From Smallanthus sonchifolius (lineage: Eukaryota > Streptophyta > Magnoliopsida > Asterales > Asteraceae): a stretch of 64,000 nt of DNA. The first letter of the stretch is position 1; each line of letters begins with the position of its first letter. The position numbers and the translations under genes were made by a program. Under the pieces are notes generated by a model. It saw only the letters and a list, made by a program, of their open reading frames with translations, was not told the DNA's origin and searched no databases. Shown in pieces: positions 22,660 to 33,451 of the stretch. The stretch lies in NCBI GenBank assembly GCA_023525975.1, contig CM042038.1:5953272-6017271 (forward strand). Direction: 5' to 3'.

Positions 22660-24752
22660 CAAGGATATGCTACGGAAGTGTCCTCATCATGGTATTAACA
22701 TGTGGGAGTTATTGGTGACGTTTTATGATGGAATGTCGTCTGAAGACATCCGGGATATCAATTCACAGAGTAATGGCACCTTCTTGTATAATCATGTACA
22801 AGTTGATTGGGATTTGCTAGAAAGAATGTGTGCCAACTCTAAACGGTTGGAGCAGTCAAACAAAAGATCTAAGCATGAGACGGTGAATGGGGCAGCCACC
22901 CAAATGACTGATGAACAATTGGAGGCTATGGCACAGAAAGTGGCAAAGATAGCCGGGTTGGGTAAGGAGAACACTTCAGCTCCAACGGGTTCGGTCGATC
23001 ATGTGTGTGGGGTATGTGGTGATCTTGGGCACAAATCTAGTCAGTGTCAGCAACAACAAGGTGGACAACAAGGGGGCCCAACTGAAGAGGTTAATCAAGT
23101 GCATGGAGATATGAACTCGAACACCTACCATCCAGGGCTTCGAAACCATCCTAATTTTAGGTATGGTAATGCTTCAAATTAGATGAACCCGAATTTCCAA
23201 CCTGCAAACAACAGAAGTTATCCTCAAGCTTTTGATCGTCAACAGTACCAACAAGCCAATTATCAGAGACCTTATTATGGGAATCAGCAACAAGGAGGTG
23301 GTCAGAACAACAGGCAACAAGCTCCGCCTGCAAATCAACAAGCTGGATCATCCACCAATTCTGAAGGCTCAAAAATTGATCAACTCGTTGAGATGATGAA
23401 AGAGATGAGGAAGGAAAATGATATAAGGGACAAGGCTTTTGTTGCATTGAACAAGCAAGTGGGACAGATAGCAGAGCAACTTTCACAGAGACCTCCTGGA
23501 ACACTTCCCAGTGATACACAGGTAAATCCAGCTCATCAGAGTTCTAGCCAAAAGAATGCTCAAGTAAATCAGGTAATTACTCTCAGAAGTGGTAAAGAAG
23601 TGAATAATAATGTCACTCCTCCACCTCCTTTCGTCGAAGGGATTGTGGAGGATGTATATGAGAGTGAAGAGAGTGATAGTGAGGAACCTGTTATTGCATC
23701 TAAACCAGTTTTAAATAATAACTCACCATCTGAAAATGTTGTTAACAAGGCTCCATTTCCATCAGCCTTGGTCAAACCAGACAAATCAAACAAGTCAAAA
23801 AGAGGCCCACAACAAGATGAGTTGTGGGAAGTTTTTAAACAAGTAAAAATCAATCTGCCTCTTCTAGATGCAATTAAACAGGTACCTTCTTATGCTCGGT
23901 ATTTGAAGGACCTTTGCACACAGAAAAGACAACCAAGGTTGCCTAAGAAGTTAGATGTAAATGTGCAAGTCAGTGCTATTTTGTCGGGTGCACTTCCACC
24001 AAAGCTTGATGACCCAGGAACGCCTTTAATTTCAATTCAAATCGGTGATTTTAAAAGTGAACGGGCGTTACTGGATTTAGGAGCTAGCATTAGCATTCTC
24101 CCGGGAAGCTTGTATGACCAATTTGATTTTGGTCCCCTCAAGAAGGCTGACACTACTGTGGTGTTAGCTGACTTGACTCCTAAGCTTCCTAGGGGAGTGT
24201 TAACTGATGTCCTTGTTAAGGTGGGAGAATTTTATTACCCTGTGGACTTTTTGGTTTTGGATTATGTGTCGGGGATACAAGGGAGACAACCAGATGTCAT
24301 ATTGGGGAGGCCATTTTTGGCCACTGCACATGCCATAATTGATTGTGTTTCAGGAACAATCGACATGACATTTGGCAATTGGAAAATGAGGTTGAATATG
24401 TTCACTAACGTTACTAACCCACCTGTTTGTGATACTTGTTTTATGACAGATATTGTTGACCGATGTGTTCCTTGCTATGAGCCTTTGGTGAGCAAGGATA
24501 ACATATCAGACGATTGTTCTGTGTTTGACAGGGTGGAGAGAGAACATATGCAGGAATTGATTGAGGCGGAAAGGGAAGTTGAACTTAAAGCAGTGCAAGA
24601 AAACAGGCCACCGTGGTCGTGTCATCAAGAGAAACTTCCAGATAAATGGAACAAGGAGTTAAAGCCATCCTTGATTGAGCCACCGCAGCTGGGGCTGAAA
24701 GAATTACCATCACATTTGAAGTATGCATTTCTAGGAAGGAGAAAACCTTACC

Positions 24753-27595
24753 GGTCATTGTTGCATCAGATTTGACCGAGGATCAGGAGAAAGAATTGTT
24801 GAAGGTACTGGTTGCTCACAAATCAGCAATTGGATGGACGATAGCAGATTTGAAGGGGATTAGTCCCTCTGTTGTAATGCACAAGATCATAACCGAGCCG
24901 GACGCAAAACCCGCTCGCGACACACAGAGGCGACTCAATCCGAACATGAGAGAAGTCGTGAAGAAAGAGGTGCTTAAGTGGCTTGATGCAGGTATTGTCT
25001 ACCCCATTTCAGACAGTACGTGGGTGAGCCCCACTCAGACAGTTCCAAAAAAAAGCAGGTATCCAGGTAATTAAAAGGGAAAATGGTGAGGAACTTGCTA
25101 CCCGCCCAGTAACCGGGTGGCGAGTGTGCATAGATTACAGGAAGCTGAACGCAACTACCTCGAAAGACCACTTTCCATTACCTTTTATTGATCAGATAAT
25201 AGAGCGACTTTCAGGTCAGAAATTCTTTTGTTTTCTTGATGGATATTCTGGGTATAATCAAATTGCCATACATCCAGACGATCAGCACAAGACTACATTC
25301 ACATGCCCATATGGTACATTCGCTTTCAGGCGAATGCCATTCGGTTTGTGCAATGCCCCCGCCACCTTCCAAAGGTGCATGATGAGTATCTTCTCAGATA
25401 TGGTGGGGGAGAATCTTGAGATCTTCATGGATGATTTTTCTATTTTCGGAATGTCATTTGAAAAATGTCTAGATCAACTTACCAAAGTACTTAAACGTTG
25501 TGTTGAAAAAAATTTGGTACTAAGTTGGGAGAAGAGCCACTTCATGGTTCGAGAGGGGGTAGTGTTAGGACATGTTGTGTCTGAACGTGGGATGGAGGTT
25601 GATAGGGCAAAAGTTAATGTAATTTCAACTTTGCCTCCTCCCACGAATGTGAAAGGCGTGCGATCATTCTTAGGGCACGCTGGGTTTTATCGTCGGTTCA
25701 TCAAAAGTTTTAGCATCATTTCAAAACCATTATGTAACTTGCTTTTAAAAGACACAACCTTTACCTTTGATGACGAATGCTTAAAATCCTTTGAAACATT
25801 GAAAAAGTTGTTGGTTGAAGCCCCAGTGTTACAGTCACCCGATTGGTCATCACCGTTTGAAATCATGTGTGATGCGAGTGATGTGGCATTAGGGGCAGTG
25901 TTAGGTCAAAGGATAAACAAGAAACCGGTGGTTATTTATTATGCTAGTAAAACCCTTTCAGAGGCACAATTGAATTATACAACAACTGAAAAGGAATTCC
26001 TAGCAGTTGTCTATGCCTTAGACAAATTTCGTTCTTATCTTTGGGGCAGCAAAGTTATTATTTATACTGATCATTCTGCTGTCAGGTACTTGATGGAAAA
26101 GAAGGATGCGAAGCCGAGGCTGATTCGGTGGATACTGCTTCTTCAAGAATTCAATTTGGAGATCCGAGATAAGAAAGGGAGTGAAAACGTAGTGGCAGAT
26201 CATTTGTCACGCCTACCGACTCTCAATAATGGGATCCCCTCGAAAATTAATGACACATTTCCCGATGAACAACTTTTTTCGGTTACTAAATTTCCATGGT
26301 TCGCTGGTGAATTATTTGGATGCAGGTGTAATTCCAAGTTTTTGGTCAGCACAGAAAAGACGCCATTTTCTTGTTCAGGTTAGACATTATGTGTGTGATG
26401 CACCTGATTTGTTCAAGGTAGGTGCAGATCAAATTTTGAGAAGGTGCATCCCAGAAGAAGAAGTGCAGAGTGTGCTAGCTCATGCACATTCGTTTGCGTG
26501 TGGAGGCCATCTAAGTGGGAAGAAAACGGCATATATCATGTGGTCTTTTCTGGCCCACTTTGTTTAAAGATGCTACGAATTATGTTAAATGTTGTGTTAA
26601 GTGTCAACAACTGGGGGGAATTGCAAAACGGGATGAGATGCCCATGAATCCCATTTTAATTGTTAACATTTTCGATGTATGGGGAATTGACTTCATGGGC
26701 CCATTCCCGGTTTCGTTTGGTAAGGTATATATCTTAGTGGCAGTGGACTACGTGTCTAAATGGGTTGAGGCCATTGCCACTAAGACGAATGATCACGCAG
26801 TTGTTTGTGAATTTGTAAGAACCCACATTTTTTCTAGATTTGGGGTACCCCGGGTCATCATTAGTGATGGGGGGAACCCATTTCAAAAATTTTAATTTTG
26901 GGAAATTACTTAAAAAGTATGGCGTGGATCATCGCATTGCTACACCTTACCACCCCCAAACTAGTGGTCAAGTTGAGGTTTCTAATCGGCAAATTAAGGA
27001 AATTTTGCAAAAGACCGTCCGAGCTGATCGAAAAGATTGGTCTAAGAAACTAGATGATGCTTTATGGGCATATCGGACGGCGTACAAAACGCCGATTGGA
27101 ACGACTCCTTACCGTTTGGTTTATGGAAAAGGTTGTCATCTACCATTGGAAATCGCCCACCGTGCTTTGTGGGCGATGACCACACTTAATTTGGAATATG
27201 ATGATGCAGGGAAAGAACGTCGGTTAGAGCTTTGTGAATTGGAGGAGTTGCGTGAAGAGGCGTATGACACAGCAGCCGCATACAAGACAAAGATGAAAGC
27301 GGTGCATGATACGAAGCTAAGGAAAAGGAGCTTCGAAGTTGGTCAAAAGGTATGGTTGTTTAATTCAAGGTTGAAGTTATTTCCAGGAAAGTTGAAGAGC
27401 AAGTGGTCCGGACCATTTGTGATTGTGAGGATTGGTCACTACGGTGACATTGAAATTGAAAGCGTGAAAGATCAGACAAAGCAAGTGGTTAATGGTCACC
27501 GACTGAAGCCATATTTGGATGCGACCGATATTAACAAGGAATCAATGGAAGTGGTGAGCTTTGTCGAAGGCTCACCAACTTATGAGGACGTCTGA
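24753..27595 (+). pseudogene. pol: E3 pol (Athila-type), with several frameshifts
   Basis: Frame pieces at 24772-25074, 25124-26383, 26229-26567, 26515-26895 and 26840-27595 cover an Athila-type pol. Reverse transcriptase has IDYRKLNATTSKDHFPLPF and the FMDD box. RNase H has CDASDVALGAVL and YTDHSAVRYL. Integrase has GIDFMGPFP, ISDGG and HPQTSGQVEVSNRQ. Frameshifts lie at an A8 run (about 25048-25055; in-frame relatives imply A7), near 26300, near 26540-26560 and at a G6 run (about 26869-26874; G5 implied). Two of these are homopolymers, so assembly error cannot be excluded. The protein is not functional as read. Confidence 0.88.
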
Positions 27596-29445
27596 GGTCC
27601 AGGTAATCTCGAGGGAAACCTCGGTTTGTAGAGTTTGTATTTCAAATTGTTCATTAGGCATTTGTTACTTTCGTTTGTTTTCTTTTTATGTGTTTGATGT
27701 GTTTGTTTGTCATGAGTTCTCCTACGAGGCTAAGTGTGGGGAAGATCGATCACCAGGGTGGCCAATCCCGCCACCCCGCAGGTGCATCACTCGAAATGGC
27801 TTAATCCCTACCAAGACCAACAGCAACAGCAGGATAGAGGTGATGGAACACCGAGTGTGTTCGATTTTAGTGCAATTGAGGAGACCATGACATCTATTTT
27901 TGGACCACAACAGCCGCGGTACTTCTGAGCATTCTCTGATAAACATCAGGTCCATGTGCTTGGCTCCTCTATTATTTGTGAACAATGATCTGTAACTAAG
28001 GGTGGTGGGTGGTTGGATTGGGAAGAACTACTTTTATTTTCTGTTTTGGTGGTGTGGACATTTGTGTAGGGTGTGTTTAATTTGATATTGTGTGCTTAAG
28101 TTGTTTTGTTAGTTAGTAGTAGTTAGGTTAGTGTCATCGGGTGCATAAGGATGGATTAGCAGCCCTCATCATGAGTTCCAAGGATGAGAAATTGACAAAA
28201 CCACACATTGGGGACAATGTGTCTCAAGTGTGGGGATGGGGGGAGAAACACACTTAACTTTGCTGAATTTTGCTAAAAATCGTCGAAATTGAAAATTTGA
28301 AATTTTTTTGCAAAGCAAACCAATTTTTAAACTCATGGAAAAGGTCCTTTCTGATTGACTAATCTAGATCTGGAATCATGGTTGTCCCTTTAAGTTTCAG
28401 GAGAGTATTTCCGATAGGTGTTTTAAGAAAAATGGGAAGGGATGCTTAATTAGGTGTAACATGCTTTGAATTGATTGCTAATGCTACATGTCGGTAACAA
28501 TTTGTCCGCCATATGTGAGTTTTTGAGCCATACTTGCTATAGATTGATAGGTCACTGAAAAATTTGTTTCAATTGCTGAGAGTGACCAGTGTGATATGAT
28601 ATGGTAGAACTTGTATGGTTGATACATTTCGAGACTACATATTAGACATGTGCACAAAGATGACAAGGCATTAGGATTCCCCATATTCCCCGTTAATCCA
28701 TTTTGTTGCTATAATTCCTTAGAAGCCATTGTTGAGCCTGATAGAGGACATTGAATAAAATCATTATACCCGTCGTTTGTACACCCATAAGCCGAGTAGA
28801 AAGTGTATATTTTCTTGAAAATTTTGATGAGAATGCTAAATTAACAAAAAAAAAAGTGAAAAATACAAAAATAGCATGGAGTATGAGAAGTGAATCACAA
28901 TGATTCAAGTTGTGAGAAAGTTGTGAAAGAAATAAAGCAAGTCAAATGTGACTTTGTAAGTTAAAAAAAAATGTAGAATTTCTCATCACACTAGCCACCA
29001 AAAAGCCTAAAATCCTTACCCGAGCCTAACCCAAAAACCCAAAGTCCTTTGATTTGTGCAGTGTCTATAGCAGTAGTGGATTTGATTGCTTTACAAGCAT
29101 ATGCTTATATGGTCTCACATTCGGTTTTGGAGTGAATACTTATACTAGCACATTATTTATGCTAGTCCAGAAATTAAACCGAGAGGAGTGCATCTTGTGA
29201 GGGATATGTAGCAATTGCATAGAAATAAAAGCATGTTGCGTTTGATTAAGCAAACCGCGTTTTGTTCTAACTGTGTATCACTTGCTCGTCGGTTTGTCAA
29301 TCTCGACTGTGTCAGTCTATGGGACAGGTATGATTCTAGACCTTAACTTGTTGAGGAATAAAAGGGCTTTGGATGTGGGTTATTGGTGAAATAAGTGAAA
29401 AATAAAGGTTTGCTTGGGGACAAGCAAAGGTTAAGTGTGAGAATG
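27596..29445 (+). other. E3 3' non-coding region
   Basis: About 1.85 kb between pol and the 3' LTR. It holds the purine-rich phrases GGGGACAATGTGTCTCAAG (about 28212) and CTTGGGGACAAGCAAAG (about 29413), which I associate with the 3' regions and PPT neighbourhood of Athila elements. No long ORF on the element strand and no transmembrane protein, so there is no envelope-like gene. Short ORFs here, such as 27561-27890, show no domain. Confidence 0.7.
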
Positions 29446-30734
29446 TGATGGGATGTGGATTTTGTGTGTTTATAGTGTTTTAATCCCGCGTTTTTACATA
29501 TTTTTCTTATCACATATGTTTGGATAGCGAATACTACGAGGTAATACGTTTTGTAGGTAAACGGGATTAAAAGGAAGGTGTTAGAGCAAGTTAAGCAGGA
29601 CGAAGAAACGAGAAGTGAAAAAGGGCTGGCCGTAAGTTACGACCAGGCCACCGTAACTTACGGTGAACAGAAATTCAGATTTTCGAGATCGTAAACCAGA
29701 ATCTATTTTCCGTAAGATAGTTTGTTGAGTAGGCTGACCGTAAGTTACGGTGCCTCTGGCGTAACTTACGGTGGAAAGAAAAATCAAAAAGTTTGGCCGT
29801 AAACCAGAAGCTACAAGCCGTAAGTTATAATTTTGAAAAAGTTGACCGTAAGTTACGGCCAAACCACCGTAACTTACGGTTGTCGGGAAAACAGAAAGAC
29901 GGGAGCTTCGATTCTGAGGAGAAATAAGCCATGGAAAGTCAGTTTTTCAGACAGAGACGAACAGGTAGGGAAATCTAAGCGATTTTGGGGCATTTGGATC
30001 ATCAAGAATGAAGCTTTTTCACCCAAAAATCGAAGAGCTAATCATGGATTCTTTGAAGAATCAATCATTATGATGTCAGGCTAATCACCCGGTACCCAAC
30101 CCTAGATGTAAGACTTTGATGTTTGGATTCTTAACTAGTTTTGATTGTGTGAATGTAAACATGGGATTGAGTAGTCTTTCTTTCGTGTGTTTATAATTGT
30201 TTTCCGGATTTACAAATAGATTTGAATCAATCTAATTTGTAATTATTTGATTGTCATTCGACTTTTACAGCCGCTAGCATATCGAGTTGTTAATCAGGTT
30301 TTTGTCAAAGTGATAACTGTTAGATTAGTTCGTGATTGTGTTCCATTGTCCGATCTCAAATCGTTGGGTTAACACACTGAATGAAATCTAATTGTTATTA
30401 GTTGAATTGGTAACAAATTGTCACTCAATCAAGTTAGATGGTTTTGAATCCATATCAAGTCTGAAGTCTAGGGTTGGTTACTATTTTTAATCAATTGTTA
30501 TTCGTTTTCAAGTTTACTCACATTTATTTTTGATTTCTTAATTTTAAATTCAGTAAGTGCATAATCGGTTTTTCTTAAAAATTAATCAAATCCAAAATTC
30601 GGTTTTACTTTTATCGCCTAGTTTAAGTAGTTGCAACAGTTAATCTTCCACGAGCTCCTCGAGAATCGATACCCTACTTACCCTTTACTAAAGGTATTTA
30701 GGTTTTAATTTGGTTGTACCTTCGACTGCGATCA
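29446..30734 (+). repeat. E3 3' LTR (1289 bp)
   Basis: Partner of 11306-12604. Carries the same three pairs of 13-bp CCGTAAGTTACGG-type palindromes (about 29630-29880). Followed by the TATCT target copy at 30735-30739 and the rest of the E2 LTR. Confidence 0.93.
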
Positions 30735-30739
30735 TATCT

Positions 30740-33327
30740 ATAGGTAGCTAACCTATGTTCATGTTTTAGCTCAAGTGCTCGCAACCGAAACTGACTGTTT
30801 GTTTATTGCCTCCTGCAAGGTTCTATCAATACTGGCCATGTGAATAGGCTAACATTTCACCCGTTCGATATCCAATCGAGTTAGCGCGACTAACGCGGGT
30901 GGGATTTGTCAAACCCAGTAGTACTACTAAACATTACCTCGCTAAGATCCATATTAACGGTTCGAAATAAGATGAGGACTTTCTGTGATAGCATGTTACA
31001 CTTAGCTTTAACATTGATAGCATATGAAATACAAAATCTAAAAATCAGTTTAAGCATGTTTTCTCCCCCAAGTTAAAAGCAGTAAAAAGGGGCCGTGAAA
31101 CTCACATGCTTGGCGTTGAAGGTAGTTTCACACTAGAAGTAAATTGGAACCACGAGTGTAAGTCTCAAACGACTTACGAATGCCCTAAAATTATAAACAC
31201 ATAAATTAGAGATAAAAATTGGGACTTGTGACAGCGACACGGAAAGAGAAACGTCCTAAGGAAACGTTCTAATGTTCAAAAGTAAACGAACGTGTCTACG
31301 GGGATAGAAATTCCTAAATTTATTATTAAGATATATATATATATATATACGTTACGCGACGAATGACAAAAATAATAATAAATATAATCGAGTGTTTTGT
31401 CATTCACAAAAATTAGGAAAATAATATAATTTAATATATTATTTTTAGATTCGAAATAACATTCTAATTACTCGTTTGTGGTACAAAATAATAAATATAT
31501 TATTTTTATGAACGTAGAAATGCGAGTAAATAATATAACTAATTATATTATTATTTAGTTTCAAATGTTACACGAGGTTGTAAAACAATACGAAATAATA
31601 TATATATATATATATTATTAAATAACACGAGTCACGGTTTGAAAATAAACGTATTATTTTATACGAGTTTGTGGCTTAAAATAATATAAACATATTATTT
31701 TTACTTGAGGATAATAACAATACATTATTTATAAAAGTGGGTATAACATATAAAAATATGTTAATAATTCAAACCCGAGCCTACGGGATGTTTTCCGGGC
31801 TAAAACACAATTGTATAATATTATAATATTATAGGGTTTGATTTTTATTAATTAAATATTAACAGAAAAATGTTTAAAAATGATTGTGGGAGCCCGGCCT
31901 CGAACCCGGGTCTCTCCCACACACGCACACAGCTCTAACCAGTCCCGGCCGCTAGGCTATCGCGACAGATCCCGGTTCCATATTGTTTTAATCAGTAATT
32001 CCCGTGGGTTCTTCTTCCCCCACGCACGCCGAACCAAACCAGCCCCCTTAACCCACGATTTGGACCACGATCGGATTTGAAAGCATAAGGGTTTTGTTAA
32101 TCGAAGGTTTTCGGTCCTGTGGGTGAGTTTAATTTGAAAACCAACAGCTTTAAGATCGATAATTTACAGAAACAGGTATCGTAACCCTAGTTTATAAACA
32201 TGGATTCAATTGATCGATTCTGATATTAAAAGTTGTTGAAATGATGGGGCTTTTATTAAACAAGACCTTGTGAATCTGTTGATGTGGTTTAATTGTATCA
32301 AATTCATGTTTAAGATCAAAACCCCCAATTTGAACCAAGAACAAACCCTAATTATTGGATCAAGATCAATTCGATGATAGAAGCCCGAGATTTCATAGGG
32401 CTTTCGATCTACAGAAGATTACGAGTCTAATGGTATGATTTAATTTGATTTAAATACGGTTTAGAATTGAATTCGATAACTTGGTTTCACATGAACCCTA
32501 GATTACCGGTTATAACAATTTTGATAATAAAACCTCGAATTGACAGAGGGTTTTCAAACAACATGGTATTGCGAATCAAACTGTATAGGTTAATTGAATT
32601 TTGATTTCGTCTAGACTAGGGTTCGATTAAACCGGTCTGTGATGAACCCTAGAGTCGTGATCTTGATCGAATTGATAATGTAAGCCACAATAATCATAGG
32701 GCTTTCAATATATGGGTAAAAACGAATCTGTGGGTATGATCAATTACCTCTAATGATGTCAAATTGATAGAGCTCGATCAGATGGAGGTCCGACTCCGAG
32801 TGTCTTGGTCTTCGGCAAGTTCAGCCGCGTCTCCGACGAAATTAGAGTACTCAGGAGGTTCAGAAGAATTCGATTGAAGTACGTGGGTGTGTAATTCGTA
32901 AGAATTTCGACTGACAAGAACGAATTTGATCGATTTAGGATTGGTTTCGACGGTTACGGAATAATTCGTCATTAATTCGATTAATGTGTTAATGATGGAT
33001 GATTTAATTGATGATTAAGGCCGTTAAAGATAAAAATTGAGTGCTAAAGTTTCCAATTTCCGTAGAATCGATTTGAAATTTTCAGTTTTGATTGGATTTA
33101 CACGAGTTTGACTTCAAAAGTCAAACAGAATTGAATTGATTCGATTTTTGACTTTGGGGAGTCAACAATTCGATTTGGCATATTTACACAACTAGTCCCT
33201 GCAGTTTTGAGTTGATTTTGTGACCGAATTAGTTCTTGAGGTTAGATTTGATTAACGGGGTTAAGTTTTTCATAAGAAACTTAACGGAATAGTTAACGGA
33301 ATTAACTGAAAAATCCGGATTGTCACA
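30740..33327 (-). repeat. E2 3' LTR, right part
   Basis: Continues 10876-11305 after E3. Matches 39653-42229 at nearly all positions, with scattered base changes and TA-repeat length differences (for example 31330-31350). Total LTR length without E3 is about 3.02 kb. The two small ORFs shared by both LTRs (31880-32080 plus, 32778-32972 minus) have no domain and are not called. Confidence 0.92.
31886..31966 (-). other. tRNA-like segment with Pol III boxes inside the E2 LTR
   Basis: On the minus strand TAGCCTAGCGG (31949-31959) fits the Pol III A box and GGTTCGAGGCC (31896-31906) fits the B box, in the right order and about 42 nt apart. The B box sits in a hairpin with stems GTGGGAG/CTCCCAC and CCCGG/CCGGG. 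No acceptor stem pairs across the whole unit, so it is not a tRNA gene. It may be the head of a SINE captured by the LTR ancestor. The same sequence is at about 40788-40868. Confidence 0.5.
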
Positions 33328-33451
33328 TCATCCCTTAGTTGAAAGAATTTTTGTCCCGAAAATTAGAATAAATAAATTAAAAAAAAAATTTTGGGGTGTC
33401 ACATCATCACTTAGTTGAAAGAATTTTCGTCCCGAAAATTAAAATAGTACC
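33328..33451 (-). other. E2 3' junction with a duplicated pre-LTR segment
   Basis: Two near-identical blocks, each containing TCACATCATC(A/C)CTTAGTTG and then AAAGAATTTT, occur at 33321-33366 and 33397-33445. Between them is a 30-35 bp piece that reads TGTGACACCCCAAAATTTT on the minus strand, the form of a Tekay LTR start. The real LTR start (TGTGACAATCC) is the outer one. The purine tract here is weak (AACTAAGGGATGA). Confidence 0.7.

Larger units (their letters stand above)
12722..24775 (+). pseudogene. gag: E3 gag and protease, split by E4 and carrying stops
   Basis: Coding parts are 12722-13772 and 22665-24775. The likely start is the ATG at 12722 (MHTRYSGRSSPLNFDPEIER). The gag domain (WFDSLPSASIYTWADLQQKF) lies before E4, which is inserted between ...FTRF and KDMLRKCPHHG. 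After E4 come a CCHC knuckle (CGVCGDLGHKSSQC, near 23005) and an Athila-type protease site (LLDLGASISILP, near 24068). In-frame stops are at 13184-13186 (TAG), 13703-13705 (TGA) and 23180-23182 (TAG). Each can arise by a single C-to-T change from CAG or CGA, as expected in methylated silent DNA. The frame is lost near 24735-24752 just before reverse transcriptase. Confidence 0.88.
11306..30734 (+). mobile_element. E3: Athila-type Ty3/gypsy element, split by E4
   Basis: LTRs at 11306-12604 and 29446-30734, ends TGATGGG...GATCA, target duplication TATCT (11301-11305 and 30735-30739). The empty site is visible in the partner E2 LTR at about 39645-39652. About 10.5 kb without E4. The primer site fits tRNA-Asp, the usual Athila primer. 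Gag and pol are Athila-like but broken by C-to-T-type stops and by frameshifts, several at homopolymers. No envelope-like ORF follows pol. Confidence 0.93.

Noticed and set aside
27596..29445. Envelope-like gene of E3
   Set aside because: Athila elements can carry one here, but I find no long sense ORF, signal peptide or membrane span.
31886..31966. tRNA gene
   Set aside because: A and B boxes are present but there is no acceptor stem or recognisable anticodon arm. Kept only as a tRNA-like segment.
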